Shown here piece after piece: positions 1 through 9,505 of a stretch of 64,000 nucleotides of DNA (its first letter is position 1; each line of letters starts with the position of its first letter). Origin of the DNA: Flavobacterium sp. I3-2 (GTDB taxonomy: Bacteria > Bacteroidota > Bacteroidia > Flavobacteriales > Flavobacteriaceae); assembly GCF_013389595.1 (NCBI RefSeq), contig NZ_CP058306.1, forward strand, positions 868,001 through 932,000, read 5' to 3'. The position numbers and the translations under genes were made by a program. Below the pieces are notes generated by a model. It searched no databases, was not told the origin of the DNA, and was given only the letters and a program-made list of their open reading frames with translations.

Positions 1-326
1 TGATGATTGGACGCGCTGCGATTGGTTATCCTTGGATTTTTAATGAAATTAAACATTACGAAAAAACAGGAGAATTATTAGCGCCACCAACCATGAAAGA
101 CCGTTTAGAGGCGGCTAAAAACCATTTAATTTGGTCGATGGAATGGAAAGGTGAACGTTTGGGAATTGTGGAAATGCGCCGCCATTATACGAATTACTTT
201 AAAGGTATTCACGGTTTCAAAGCGCATCGTCAGCGTTTGGTTACCGAAGATGATCCACAACAATTGTTACGCATCTTTGAAGAAATAGAAGATTTTTATA
301 AAGATTATGTTATCGAACATTTATAA
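1..326 (+). CDS. dusB: tRNA-dihydrouridine synthase, C-terminal part
   Basis: This is the last ~107 codons of a gene that begins before the window; the frame is open to the left edge, so the first visible Met is internal. It begins with IGRAAIGYPWIF, the end of the FMN-binding TIM barrel of the Dus family, and continues into the helical tRNA-binding domain (about residues 30-107, with the conserved MRRHYTNYFKG segment). Dus enzymes reduce uridine to dihydrouridine in tRNA D-loops using FMN and NADPH. The sequence fits the DusB subfamily common in Bacteroidota. A clear terminator follows directly. Family is recognised with confidence; the subfamily letter is inferred. Confidence 0.88.
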   Translation, partial: MIGRAAIGYPWIFNEIKHYEKTGELLAPPTMKDRLEAAKNHLIWSMEWKGERLGIVEMRRHYTNYFKGIHGFKAHRQRLVTEDDPQQLLRIFEEIEDFYKDYVIEHL

Positions 327-330
327 AACA

Positions 331-369
331 AAATCCACTTGCTATTAAAAACGAGTGGATTTTTTTTTT
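331..369 (+). terminator. Rho-independent terminator of dusB
   Basis: A 9-bp stem, AAATCCACT with AGTGGATTT, around a 14-nt loop, followed by a run of T, begins 4 bases after the dusB stop. Confidence 0.85.
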
Positions 370-405
370 ATTAAATTCAGTAGTTTGGTAATCTAATATC
401 ATGTA

Positions 406-894
406 TTAATCTATAACTAACATAATGTAATCATAATTAGCATCTTTCTTAACTTCATTAAAAACAGGTTTAATTAAATGTTTCAACATTGATTTCGATG
501 AAATATTAGCACATAAAAAAACGACGACTTTCTTTTCTGGATCTACGTTAATTTCACTTAAAACTTTCACTAGATTTTTATCAATCCCATTTAAATTTTC
601 TAAATTAAAATTTTTGACAAAAACTAATTGCTGTCCACTACACCCAGCATTTTCTAGAACATTAGCACTATAAAACTTATCATATTGTAAAACACCAAAA
701 ACCCCAATTAAATTATTTTCAGTAATTTCATGAATAAAATCTGGATTATCACTATAAGAAACAGCGTAAATTTTATCTCTATCAAATTTATTTTTTTCAA
801 TAAACTCGTTTAAAACTTTAGGATATGCAGCTTTTTTAGTTTGTGCTTGAGCAAAACTTAAAGTAAGAAAAAATATACACGTTAAAATTTTCAT
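406..894 (-). CDS. Small secreted protein of unknown function
   Basis: A 162-residue protein with a typical signal peptide (MKILTCIFFLTLSFAQAQ), so it is exported. The mature part has alternating strands and helices and no motif I recognise; it has two cysteines (in AGCSGQ and FLCANI). Its ATG overlaps the TGA of the upstream M48 protease gene by 4 bases (ATGA), so the two are almost certainly translated together. The link to the protease suggests a job at the membrane or in the periplasm, but this is only context. The gene looks intact and has codon use like its neighbours. Confidence 0.7.
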   Translation of the reverse strand: MKILTCIFFLTLSFAQAQTKKAAYPKVLNEFIEKNKFDRDKIYAVSYSDNPDFIHEITENNLIGVFGVLQYDKFYSANVLENAGCSGQQLVFVKNFNLENLNGIDKNLVKVLSEINVDPEKKVVVFLCANISSKSMLKHLIKPVFNEVKKDANYDYIMLVID

Positions 895-2930
895 TTTTTT
901 AATTTATTAACCTGATAATCTAGTAATGTTTTTTTTACGGAGAAAAATAAGTCCGAATGAATTGCTGGAGTTAATCGAATGCATTCGAAAAGTAAATTCA
1001 ATACAGGTTCATTCCATTTTTCACCTATCAAATAACTCGATTTATTTTCAATATAATCGTGAACCTTTTTTTTCTGTTCTTCCGAAATTATGTTTTTATA
1101 TAATTCTAATTCTTCTAATTTTATGAGATGCGCTTTAAATTCAATTTCTTTGGGATGCAACGCTCTTAAATTAGATTGAAGAACCTCAAGCGTTAAGCTT
1201 TCTTGCATAAACGAAAGTGCATTTTCCATCTTACTCGTTGCTTCAAAACCGCGGTCGTAAAATTTATCCATTTCTATGTAAAAATCATAACGTGAGTTCC
1301 AATCGTCAAAAACATTATTTTGTTGTGCTTTTTGATAGAAAAAATTATAAATCAAAGCTTCATGAGCGTTCACTTTATTTTTTAACGCTTCTTTTTCCTT
1401 ACTTAATGAATCCAGCAAACCCGAAGCTTGTTTTTTCTTATACTTAACACCATCAAAATCAAAAGTTTTAATACTGTGTTTTTCGGTAGCTAAAAAATTA
1501 ATATCTCTATAATCATAATCAAGTGCTTGGTACAATTTGACCATTGCAACTTGCTCGTCAGTAAAAAGTGAATCAAAAGTTACTTCCTCAGAAATAGGTT
1601 GATATTCTGGCTTCTCAATTACAGGATTTATGCTATTAAAAAATCCATTATACGCTGAATTAAAAGTCAAAGATTGATAATATTCTGAAAACAAATTCAT
1701 TTCGTCATTTATATCAATAAATTTCAAATCGATTAATTCGTGTTCTTTATAAAATTGCTTGGTAAGCGTTTCTTCTATTTTTTTTGTATCCGAAAACAAA
1801 TGAGTAGCAGGAATATTTGAACCTAATTCTTTGGTAATTCCAAGTTTATTAATTGCCTGAATACGTTCTTTCATAGTTGGATGCGAAGCCCATTGGTCTT
1901 TGATATTTAAACGACTTTTGTTATTTGAATAAATTTCGTCAATCGTTACAATAGGAAATCTATCATTAAAAGCATGTTTTTTCTTTTCACCTAAAATTTT
2001 TAAGACTTGAGATTGAATCCTATAAAAATTTTCGAATTTAAATCCTTGTTTATATTTTGAATTTAAAAAGTCTATAGATGATTGGTCTGCAAAATCAGAT
2101 AAATCTAAACGTGCCAATGTAATGCCCATGATTTCTGAACCAACTATATTTGTTGCCACTGCATCGGCATGAAACTCCATTTCGCGTGACAACGAAAGAT
2201 GTGTAAGATTAATTACTTTATATAATCCTTTTAAAATAAATTGATAAAGACGCATAATCAAAAGAGAAAATCCTACTACAACCAGAAAGAAAAGATGTAA
2301 ATTAGAAACCTTTCGAACAACATTTTCAAACGAACTATTTTCATAAACCAGATTAAAAACAATGCGATTGCAGTTGTAAACATAACTTCCGACTTTCATT
2401 GAATCTTGTGAGAAATGTCCAAATTCATGAGCTAAAATTCCTTTTAATTCTTGTTCTGTTGTAAGATTAACCAAACCGTATCCGATGATTAGATTTTTAC
2501 GAACCGGCATAAGCATACTCCAAAACGAAGAATTATAAAAAACAGAAGCATTTACTTGACTTGAAATAAAAACTTTTTTAGGCATATCTGTTTTAACCTC
2601 AGCAGCAATTTCTTCAATCATTTTAAAAAGTTTCGGATGTTGACTTGGATAAATTTGAATCATTCCTTCGGTTACAGAAACCGATTTTTGAAACATAAAT
2701 TTGAATAGAAAAATCAACAGAATTACCGCCGAACCCGCAATTGTAATTCCTAGTAAAATAACTCTATAATCATGAGCATTTACACTTAAAAACAGTGCAA
2801 AATAAAGCATTGTAAATGCAATTCCTAAACCTAGACAAATCATTAAAAGAAATACAACAAAAAATAAAACAATTGCTAAAACAGCTCGTTTGGTATGTTT
2901 TTTAAAATCAGAAGATACTTCAATATGCAT
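891..2930 (-). CDS. M48-family membrane zinc metalloprotease
   Basis: A 679-residue integral membrane protease. Two hydrophobic segments lie at about residues 15-50 and 57-80, then a peptidase domain with the zinc motif HEFGH at 168-172 (preceded by LKGILA), and another hydrophobic stretch near 215-240. The third zinc ligand is probably the Glu of the SLSREMEFHADAVA segment, the usual ExxxxD arrangement of M48 (HtpX/Ste24-like) enzymes. The C-terminal ~350 residues are a charged helical extension much longer than in HtpX (about 290 residues). Family members degrade misfolded membrane proteins; the substrate here is unknown. It overlaps the next gene by 4 bases and is preceded by the mscS terminator. 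Confidence 0.85.
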   Translation of the reverse strand: MHIEVSSDFKKHTKRAVLAIVLFFVVFLLMICLGLGIAFTMLYFALFLSVNAHDYRVILLGITIAGSAVILLIFLFKFMFQKSVSVTEGMIQIYPSQHPKLFKMIEEIAAEVKTDMPKKVFISSQVNASVFYNSSFWSMLMPVRKNLIIGYGLVNLTTEQELKGILAHEFGHFSQDSMKVGSYVYNCNRIVFNLVYENSSFENVVRKVSNLHLFFLVVVGFSLLIMRLYQFILKGLYKVINLTHLSLSREMEFHADAVATNIVGSEIMGITLARLDLSDFADQSSIDFLNSKYKQGFKFENFYRIQSQVLKILGEKKKHAFNDRFPIVTIDEIYSNNKSRLNIKDQWASHPTMKERIQAINKLGITKELGSNIPATHLFSDTKKIEETLTKQFYKEHELIDLKFIDINDEMNLFSEYYQSLTFNSAYNGFFNSINPVIEKPEYQPISEEVTFDSLFTDEQVAMVKLYQALDYDYRDINFLATEKHSIKTFDFDGVKYKKKQASGLLDSLSKEKEALKNKVNAHEALIYNFFYQKAQQNNVFDDWNSRYDFYIEMDKFYDRGFEATSKMENALSFMQESLTLEVLQSNLRALHPKEIEFKAHLIKLEELELYKNIISEEQKKKVHDYIENKSSYLIGEKWNEPVLNLLFECIRLTPAIHSDLFFSVKKTLLDYQVNKLKK

Positions 2931-2983
2931 AAATTATTTTTTTTGATTGGTTATTCTAATTTAAATAAAAAATGTTAAAAAAC

Positions 2984-3013
2984 AAAAAAGCTTCCTTGAT
3001 CGGAAGCTTTTTT
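2984..3013 (-). terminator. Terminator after the MscS gene
   Basis: Perfect stem AAAAAAGCTTCC / GGAAGCTTTTTT with a 6-nt loop, placed just before the mscS stop at 3016 on the minus strand. The A/T flanks would also let it work on the plus strand. Confidence 0.85.
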
Positions 3014-3015
3014 GG

Positions 3016-3975
3016 CTATTTATCTTTTTCAGAAATGATATGCATTTCACGTTGTGGATACGGGATTGAAATTCCGGCTTTATCTAAAGCATTTTTAATT
3101 TCTTCTTGTAAACCATTACGGGTTGCCCAATAATCTTCTTTTAAAGCCCAAGCTCTAATGGTTAAATTAACTGAACTATCTGCTAATTCATTAACAAAAA
3201 CTTCTGGAACTGGAGTTTGCAACACACGTTTATCATCATTCAGAACATTAAAAATTACGGTGCGAGCCGTTTTGATATTATCTTCATAACCGATTCCGAT
3301 GTTGTATTCAAAACGACGGTTAGTGATTTTTGAATAATTTTTAATTACCGAATTTGCCAGCGGTCCATTTGGACTAAAAACTTTAATGCCGTTTGAAGTT
3401 GTTAACGAAGTATAAAGCAAATCAATTTTATCAACCGTTCCATCTGTTCCGGAAGCATTTTCAATATAATCTCCAACTTCAAACGGACGGAATAACAAAA
3501 TTAAAACGCCACCTGCAAAATTAGAAAGCGAACCTTGCAAAGCCAAACCAACAGCTAAAACAACTCCAGATAAAGCTCCTAAAATGGCAGTCATTTGAAA
3601 ACCTAAATTCGAAGCTACCGAAAGTACTAACAGAGCATACAAAACGAAATTAATGATTGATAATAAGAATCCACGTAATGATATGTCAACATTTCGTTTT
3701 TCAAATCTGTTTTTCACAATTCTTAAAACTGTTCTAATAATGAACAATCCAATCATCAAAAAAAGGAAACCTCTGAACAAATCAGGAATTGCATTTATAG
3801 ACATCGCTATAATCTTCTCAACATAATCCGAAAGTTCAGAAACACGTTCAACAACTCCTTCTTTTACATTTTCTGGTTTAATTGCTTCAATAATTTGTTT
3901 TTTTTGTCCGGCTAACGTTATGGTGTCTTTAATCGTAATCGAATCTTTTACAATATTTAGTGAATCTTTACTCAT
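3016..3975 (-). CDS. Small-conductance mechanosensitive channel (MscS family)
   Basis: About 319 residues from the chosen Met. MscS channels open under membrane tension and release solutes during hypo-osmotic shock. After an N-terminal stretch rich in Lys, Asp and Ile there are three hydrophobic segments and the pore helix rich in Gly and Ala (ALSGVVLAVGLALQGSLSNF), then the beta domain (FEVGDYIE) and a cytosolic alpha/beta domain. I start it at MSKDSLNIV (3975). A longer in-frame Met at 4017 would put the start inside the terminator of the preceding gene, and a TAnnTTTG box sits at 3990-3997, giving a leader of only a few bases. Family is certain; the physiological role is inferred. Confidence 0.88.
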   Translation of the reverse strand: MSKDSLNIVKDSITIKDTITLAGQKKQIIEAIKPENVKEGVVERVSELSDYVEKIIAMSINAIPDLFRGFLFLMIGLFIIRTVLRIVKNRFEKRNVDISLRGFLLSIINFVLYALLVLSVASNLGFQMTAILGALSGVVLAVGLALQGSLSNFAGGVLILLFRPFEVGDYIENASGTDGTVDKIDLLYTSLTTSNGIKVFSPNGPLANSVIKNYSKITNRRFEYNIGIGYEDNIKTARTVIFNVLNDDKRVLQTPVPEVFVNELADSSVNLTIRAWALKEDYWATRNGLQEEIKNALDKAGISIPYPQREMHIISEKDK

Positions 3976-3989
3976 CGTTTTATTTTTTA

Positions 3990-3997
3990 CAAAAATA
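3990..3997 (-). promoter_or_regulatory. Candidate -7 box for the MscS gene
   Basis: TATTTTTG on the minus strand matches the Bacteroidota -7 consensus TAnnTTTG, 15 bases upstream of the MSKDS start and just after the preceding terminator. No TTG was found at the -33 position, so this is a half-site only. Confidence 0.4.
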
Positions 3998-4024
3998 AAA
4001 AAGAGATGTAAAAACATCTCTTTT
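3998..4024 (-). terminator. Terminator after the C1 peptidase gene
   Basis: Stem GAGATGT (4003-4009) with ACATCTC (4014-4020) flanked by A and T runs on both sides, so it could act in both directions. It separates the C1 peptidase gene from the mscS gene. Confidence 0.8.
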
Positions 4025-4044
4025 TCAGTACAATATTTTAAAAA

Positions 4045-5238
4045 TTATAACGATAATTTTTTAGCAATTGCTTTTGGAACAGCATTTTTATTAACCATAA
4101 TTGCTGTTGCTTTATATGTCATAAATTCTTTTGTCATATATAAATAACCTTTATGGTCGTTTGATAATCCCCAAGAGTTTTTAACGATATAATATTCTTT
4201 TCCGTTTTGGTCTTTAGAAATTCCAACGATATGCATTCCGTGGTCGTCTGTAGTTTCGTAGTTATCAAAAGCTTTTTGACGATCGTCTTCAGTTGTTTTC
4301 TTCTCAGGTTTTGGTCCGTTAAACATATCTGCTTTTTGCTCTGGAGTCATTACACCAAAATCGATTTCTGGCACATAAGCAATTCCATTTTTCCAGCTAA
4401 ATCCTTTTTCAGAAACGTCACCAGCCCAAGCAACTGTATAACCGTTTTTCAATGCATTATCAACAATCTCAACCAATTCGTTCATCTTAACATTATAAAC
4501 TAAATCAAAAGACCAGTTGTCTGGAACTAATAAAACGAATTTTGAGTAATATGGATATTCTTTGAAAGAAGAAATTTCTACATAATCATCAGGATTAATC
4601 CCAACCACTTGGTCAGCGAAAGTTTTAGGTGTGTATTTTTTACCTTCGTACATAAATTCCGCTGGAGCTTGACCTAAATACGTATCGATAACTGCTGTGT
4701 ATGCATCAACCCAGTTATCAGATAATTTATCGTTTTTAATGATTGAACCTAAAAGAGCTTCGTTCATTTTAGACATTTCAGAGAAATTATTTCTTGTTTG
4801 TCCGTCACTTAAACCTGTATAAACTTCGCGTGGAACCGCACCATATTTTTTGTACATGTTCATTACATCATGAAACTGACCACCTTCGCCGAGCTCCACA
4901 TTTCCGTGCATTTTTACATACATTTTTCCTTTTTCGATGTACGCATTACGAGCCGTATAAATCTGAGCTAACTCAACCGGTTTTTTTCCTTTACGAATCA
5001 TTTCAGATTCGATGAATGAATTTCCTGAGTACGACCAACAAGTACCAGATGAACCTTGGTCTTTAATTGGTGTATTTTCTAAATTGATTACATCGGTAAA
5101 TGTAAACAATTCTTTACTTTTTGCACTTTGATTATTTTTTACAGCATTTACTAAATTATCTTGAGCTAAAGCATTTCCAGAAATACCTAAAGCAATAATT
5201 AAAGCTGCTACGATTGGTTTTAATTTCAGTTTAAACAT
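4045..5238 (-). CDS. Secreted C1-family cysteine peptidase (bleomycin hydrolase / aminopeptidase C type)
   Basis: A 397-residue papain-fold enzyme with a signal peptide ending near NALAQ (residue 26). The active-site Cys67 is in DQGSSGTCWSYSG, His336 in DDHGMHIVGI and Asn354 in VKNSWG, which gives the full Cys-His-Asn triad. The order and spacing match the PepC/bleomycin hydrolase group (about 400-450 residues). Cytosolic members are aminopeptidases; the signal peptide points to a periplasmic or exported variant, as is frequent in Bacteroidota. It stands alone with its own terminator. Substrate is unknown. Confidence 0.88.
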   Translation of the reverse strand: MFKLKLKPIVAALIIALGISGNALAQDNLVNAVKNNQSAKSKELFTFTDVINLENTPIKDQGSSGTCWSYSGNSFIESEMIRKGKKPVELAQIYTARNAYIEKGKMYVKMHGNVELGEGGQFHDVMNMYKKYGAVPREVYTGLSDGQTRNNFSEMSKMNEALLGSIIKNDKLSDNWVDAYTAVIDTYLGQAPAEFMYEGKKYTPKTFADQVVGINPDDYVEISSFKEYPYYSKFVLLVPDNWSFDLVYNVKMNELVEIVDNALKNGYTVAWAGDVSEKGFSWKNGIAYVPEIDFGVMTPEQKADMFNGPKPEKKTTEDDRQKAFDNYETTDDHGMHIVGISKDQNGKEYYIVKNSWGLSNDHKGYLYMTKEFMTYKATAIMVNKNAVPKAIAKKLSL

Positions 5239-5313
5239 TATATTTTCAATTTATTTTTATAATAAGGCGCATAAAGATAATAATTGTTACATGATTACAT
5301 GAATTAATTAACT

Positions 5314-5346
5314 AAAAAAGGAACCCGATTATTCAGATTCCTTTTT
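5314..5346 (-). terminator. Terminator after the S9 peptidase gene
   Basis: AAAAAGGAA and TTCCTTTTT form a stem around a 14-nt loop, 6 bases beyond the S9 stop codon; T-rich on the minus strand. Confidence 0.75.
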
Positions 5347-5351
5347 AAAAA

Positions 5352-7262
5352 TTAATTTTGTTTTAAAGTTTCGTCTAACCAACGGAAAAATTCACCTTGC
5401 CAAACTTGAGCATTTTGAGGTTTTAAAACCCAGTGATTTTCTTCAGGAAGATAAACAAAACGCGATTTTATTCCTTGTAATTGTGCTGCTTGAAAAGCTT
5501 CTTGACCTTGACCAATCGGCACACGGAAATCATTTCCACCATGGAAAATTAAAATCGGTGTATTCCAGTTTGCAACATTATTTTTTGGATTAAACTCTTT
5601 ATATGTTTTCATTGCAGCTTCGTTATTTTTATCCCAATAAGCTCCACCAGCATCCCAATTATTAAAGAAAACTTCCTCGGTAGTTCCGTACATCGATTCT
5701 AAATTGAAAACACCACAATGTGCAATTAACGATTTAAAACGATTGTTGTGAATTCCGGCTAAATAATAAACTGAATATCCGCCGTAACTCGCTCCAATTG
5801 CTCCTAATTTATCCTTATCTACGTAAGATTCTTTTGCTACTTCGTCAATTGCAGTTAAGTAATCTTGCATTACTTGTCCGCCCCAATCTTTAGAAATCGC
5901 TTCGTTCCACTCCACTCCGTGACCTGGCATTCCACGACGATTTGGCATAACAACAATATAACCTTCAGAAGCCATTAATTGAATGTTCCAACGGAAAGAA
6001 TAAAACTGTGTCAATGCAGATTGTGGTCCACCTTGACAATATAATAAGGTTGGATATTTTTTATTTGGGTCAAAATTTGGAGGCAAAGCTACCCAAACCA
6101 ACATTTTTTTACCATCTGTTGTAGTAACGTAACGTTTTTCAACTTTTACTTTAGCGATGTCTTTATAAGCTGCATCGTTAACATGTGTAATTTGGTTCCA
6201 TTTTTTCGATTTTAAATCGTAAGAATAAACTTCAGTTGCTGTATTAAAATCGGTACGAGTTACAATTACTTTATCTCCTGAGAAACCTACAATACTTGTT
6301 ACATCAAAATTTCCATTCGTAATTTGCTTAACTGTTGGAGCAATTCTTTTGCGTCCAGGAAAATTCACTTCAAAAAGCTGAATGGTTCCATCAACCGCAG
6401 CAGTGAAATAAATTTCTTCTCCGTTAGCACTCCAAACAAAACTATCAACGGTTCCGTCCCAGTTTGCTGTTAAATTCATATCAGCTCCCATGTAACGAAC
6501 AATGATGTCGTTTTTATCAGCCTCGTAACCATCTCTTTTCATTTGCAACCACGACAATTCACCGTTAGGAGAAAACTGAGGATGTGTGTCGTAACCTTTA
6601 TTATTCGGAGTTAAATTGGTTGTTTGCTTGGTTTCTAAATTATATTCATACAAATCGGTATTGGTACTTGTTGCATATTCAGTCCCAATTAATTTTTTAG
6701 ATACATAAATAACCGATTTTCCATCAGGTGACCAAACGTAATCTTGGTCTCCGCCGAATGGTTTTTGAGGTGAGTTAAATGCTTCGTTTTCTAGGACATC
6801 AATTTTCTCATTATTTTCTAAGTTGGTAATAAAAACATGATTAAAAGTTCCGTCGTTATATGTATCCCAATGTCTGTAATCTAAACCGTCATAAACATAA
6901 ACGTCCGATTTTTCCATTGTTGGATAATAATCCTTACCTAAAACTTTATTTACTTTAACTGCTTCGTCTGATAATTTAAATTTTCCGTCAGGAGAAATAT
7001 TTTTATCAGCAACCAATCCTTCTAAAGATTCTAATTCTTTAAATTTTTTACCATCGATAGAAACTTGGTAATATTTAGAATTGATTTTATTTTCAGCCAT
7101 ATTCGGAGTTCCAACAGCATAGAATAAAGATTTACCATCTGCTGATAATCCAACCGGATTTACTCTACCCAATTCCCATAAAAGCTCCTTTGTCATGACT
7201 TTATTTTGAGCATTTGCAGACAAACCAGCAATACTTAAAGTTAGAATAAGTAATTTTTTCAT
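5352..7262 (-). CDS. S9-family serine peptidase (prolyl oligopeptidase / acyl-peptide hydrolase type)
   Basis: A 636-residue secreted peptidase with signal peptide MKKLLILTLSIAGLSANAQ. Residues ~30-370 form a beta-propeller with repeated SPDGK, SPNGE and SANGE turns (WD40-like PD40 repeats). Residues ~380-636 form the alpha/beta-hydrolase domain. The catalytic triad is visible as Ser492 (GASYGGY), Asp578 (HGGNDFRVP) and His610 (EENHWVL). Family members cleave short peptides, often after Pro or release dipeptides; the length and extracellular location fit the DPP-like group of Bacteroidota that use peptides as food. It is a single gene between two terminators. Confidence 0.9.
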   Translation of the reverse strand: MKKLLILTLSIAGLSANAQNKVMTKELLWELGRVNPVGLSADGKSLFYAVGTPNMAENKINSKYYQVSIDGKKFKELESLEGLVADKNISPDGKFKLSDEAVKVNKVLGKDYYPTMEKSDVYVYDGLDYRHWDTYNDGTFNHVFITNLENNEKIDVLENEAFNSPQKPFGGDQDYVWSPDGKSVIYVSKKLIGTEYATSTNTDLYEYNLETKQTTNLTPNNKGYDTHPQFSPNGELSWLQMKRDGYEADKNDIIVRYMGADMNLTANWDGTVDSFVWSANGEEIYFTAAVDGTIQLFEVNFPGRKRIAPTVKQITNGNFDVTSIVGFSGDKVIVTRTDFNTATEVYSYDLKSKKWNQITHVNDAAYKDIAKVKVEKRYVTTTDGKKMLVWVALPPNFDPNKKYPTLLYCQGGPQSALTQFYSFRWNIQLMASEGYIVVMPNRRGMPGHGVEWNEAISKDWGGQVMQDYLTAIDEVAKESYVDKDKLGAIGASYGGYSVYYLAGIHNNRFKSLIAHCGVFNLESMYGTTEEVFFNNWDAGGAYWDKNNEAAMKTYKEFNPKNNVANWNTPILIFHGGNDFRVPIGQGQEAFQAAQLQGIKSRFVYLPEENHWVLKPQNAQVWQGEFFRWLDETLKQN

Positions 7263-7446
7263 TATTATATTTTTTAAACAGCGATAAAAATAAGGAAACT
7301 AATTGATTTATTAAATGATAAAAAAGACATTCTTTAAATATTGGAAAATGTTCTTAAAAAAATCTTAAAAACAGTTATTAATGAATACATCATAACTTAT
7401 AAGTAAAAAAAAAAGAGTATTTTCACGGCTCAAAAAATTCTTCATC

Positions 7447-8694
7447 GTGAAAAGTAATAATAAATTATTTATTGCAATTATTGCAGCATTAATAATTGGT
7501 GTTGCAATCGGTGGAATTGTACATTATCAGTTCCCTGAATATATAGCCGGTTTTTCAAAGAACATCAAACTTTTAGGAACTATTTTCATCCGATTGGTTC
7601 AAATGATTATCGCACCTTTGGTTTTCTCAACCTTAGTTGTCGGAATCGCTAAAATGGGCGACATGAAAATGGTTGGACGTGTTGGTGGTAAAGCCATGGC
7701 TTGGTTTATTACAGCATCTTTAGTTTCGTTATTAATCGGATTGTTTTTAGTAAACTTAATGGCTCCAGGAAAAGGAACTTCTATACAAATGGATAATCCT
7801 GCAGAAGCCGCTTCAGATTTACTTAAAAATTCTCAGAATTTCTCAGTTGAACAATTTGTAACTCATATTTTTCCAAAAAGTATTTTCGAAGCCTTTGCAA
7901 CTAACGAAATTTTACAAATTGTCGTTTTCTCAATTATTTTTGGAGTCGCATTAGCCGCCATAGGTAAAGAAGGCGAAAAACTAACCAAAGCTTTAGACAC
8001 AATTGCACACGTAGTTTTAAAAATGGTAAACTACATTATGTGGGTTGCACCATTAGGTGTACTTGGTGCGGTTGCTGCTGCTGTTGCAAGTTATGGTTTT
8101 GAAATCTTTACCCTTTATGCAAACTATCTTCTAGCATTCGTAATTGGTATTTTAACTCTTTGGGCAGTAATGTTATTAGTTGGGTATTTGATTTTAGGAA
8201 ATCGTTTGTGGGATTTATTAAGACACATTAAAACACCATTACTTGTAGCATTTACAACAACAAGTAGTGAAGCCGTTTTCCCTAAAATGGTTGAAGAATT
8301 AGAAAAATTTGGTTGTCAACCTAAGATTGTTTCATTTACGCTGCCATTAGGATATTCGTTTAATCTTGACGGAAGTATGATGTACATGACATTTGCCAGT
8401 GTTTTCATTGCTCAAGTTTATGGAATTGACATGCCTTTAGAAAAACAATTACTAATGTTATTGGTTTTAATGCTAACCAGTAAAGGTGTTGCAGGAGTTC
8501 CAAGAGCGTCTTTAATTGTTGTAGTAGCAACTTGTGCGATGTTCGGAATTCCACCAGAAGGAATTGCACTTATCTTACCAATTGACCACTTCTGTGATAT
8601 GGCGCGTAGTATGACAAATGTTTTAGGAAATGCTTTATCAACTGCTGCAGTTGATAAATGGGAAGGAAAATCATTACAAACAGAACAAGAATAA
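7447..8694 (+). CDS. Dicarboxylate/amino acid:cation symporter (DAACS family)
   Basis: A 415-residue membrane transporter of the GltP/DctA family, which takes up glutamate, aspartate or C4-dicarboxylates with H+ or Na+. The Ser-rich re-entrant loop (TTTSSEAVFPKM, near residue 275), the cation-binding LGYSFNLDGSMMY segment (near 300) and the later GVAGVPRAS and PIDHFCDMARSMTNVLGN segments are all present. The start codon is GTG; the next in-frame Met is about 50 residues further in and would remove the first helix, so GTG is preferred. The DedA gene follows after 18 bases, so they form an operon. The exact substrate cannot be told from sequence. Confidence 0.9.
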   Translation: MKSNNKLFIAIIAALIIGVAIGGIVHYQFPEYIAGFSKNIKLLGTIFIRLVQMIIAPLVFSTLVVGIAKMGDMKMVGRVGGKAMAWFITASLVSLLIGLFLVNLMAPGKGTSIQMDNPAEAASDLLKNSQNFSVEQFVTHIFPKSIFEAFATNEILQIVVFSIIFGVALAAIGKEGEKLTKALDTIAHVVLKMVNYIMWVAPLGVLGAVAAAVASYGFEIFTLYANYLLAFVIGILTLWAVMLLVGYLILGNRLWDLLRHIKTPLLVAFTTTSSEAVFPKMVEELEKFGCQPKIVSFTLPLGYSFNLDGSMMYMTFASVFIAQVYGIDMPLEKQLLMLLVLMLTSKGVAGVPRASLIVVVATCAMFGIPPEGIALILPIDHFCDMARSMTNVLGNALSTAAVDKWEGKSLQTEQE

Positions 8695-8712
8695 AAACAA
8701 CTATATAATAAA

Positions 8713-9387
8713 ATGGAGCATTTTAATTGGGCAGATTTAATCAATCCCGAATTTTATATCAACTTAGAAATTGCAGGTCACAAAATTGGAATCTATGTAA
8801 TCCTTTTCATCATTTTTGCTGAAACAGGTTTATTGGTTGGATTCTTTTTACCAGGAGATAGTTTACTTTTCTTATCAGGAATTTACAGTAAATCATTGAT
8901 GGCCGAATTTATTTACATCGAAAATGATTTTATGAATGTTTGGGCACTAGCTTCATTAGTTGCTTTGGCAGGAATCATCGGAAATACTTTTGGATATTGG
9001 TTTGGCGCAAAAAGTGGAAACTATTTATACCAAAAAGAAGACAGTTGGATTTTTAAGAAAAAATACCTTTTTGAATCAAAAGCTTTCTTTGAAAAACACG
9101 GCGGAAGAGCAATTATTTTTGCACGTTTCTTACCAATCATCAGGACGTTTGCTCCAATTATCGCAGGAATTGCCAACATGGAAATTAAACGTTTTATGTT
9201 TTACAACATATTAAGTTCTTTTTTATGGGCGTATTCGTTAATTTTTGCAGGTCATTATTTATACCGATTTTTATTAGATAGCTACGAAGTAGATTTAACT
9301 CATTATATCGAGTATATCATTATTATCATCGTACTAATCACAACAGTTCCGCTAGTAATGAAAGCAATCAAATCAAGAAATAACTAA
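8713..9387 (+). CDS. DedA-family membrane protein
   Basis: A 224-residue membrane protein of the DedA/VTT family. The conserved FAETGLLVGFFLPGDSLL segment (residues ~35-52) and the FARFLPIIRTFAPIIAG segment (~135-151) contain the acidic and arginine residues needed by DedA proteins. The family acts in lipid flipping (including undecaprenyl phosphate or phosphatidylethanolamine recycling) and membrane homeostasis; which lipid applies here cannot be told. It is co-transcribed with the symporter upstream and ends at a strong terminator. Confidence 0.9.
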   Translation: MEHFNWADLINPEFYINLEIAGHKIGIYVILFIIFAETGLLVGFFLPGDSLLFLSGIYSKSLMAEFIYIENDFMNVWALASLVALAGIIGNTFGYWFGAKSGNYLYQKEDSWIFKKKYLFESKAFFEKHGGRAIIFARFLPIIRTFAPIIAGIANMEIKRFMFYNILSSFLWAYSLIFAGHYLYRFLLDSYEVDLTHYIEYIIIIIVLITTVPLVMKAIKSRNN

Positions 9388-9404
9388 ACGACATAATTTA
9401 TATC

Positions 9405-9434
9405 AAATCCAAGTAGCTTTTACTTGGATTTTTT
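9405..9434 (+). terminator. Terminator of the symporter-DedA operon
   Basis: An 11-bp stem AAATCCAAGTA / TACTTGGATTT with a 5-nt loop and a T run, 18 bases after the DedA stop. Confidence 0.9.
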
Positions 9435-9481
9435 ATTTAACCTGAATACAGTTTCTACAATCACACTTAAAAATAAAAAGA

Positions 9482-9489
9482 TATATTTG
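9482..9489 (+). promoter_or_regulatory. Candidate -7 box for mtgA
   Basis: TATATTTG, an exact TAnnTTTG match, 16 bases upstream of the mtgA ATG and downstream of the DedA terminator. No TTG at the -33 spacing. Confidence 0.4.
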
Positions 9490-9505
9490 TTGAAAATTTC
9501 TAAAC

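Noticed and set aside
3976..4017. Longer N-terminus of the MscS protein
   Set aside because: It would start inside the terminator of the C1 peptidase gene and pass through a -7 box.
8418..8744. Minus-strand ORF over the end of the symporter and start of DedA
   Set aside because: It is antisense to two well recognised coding regions and has no protein-like pattern.
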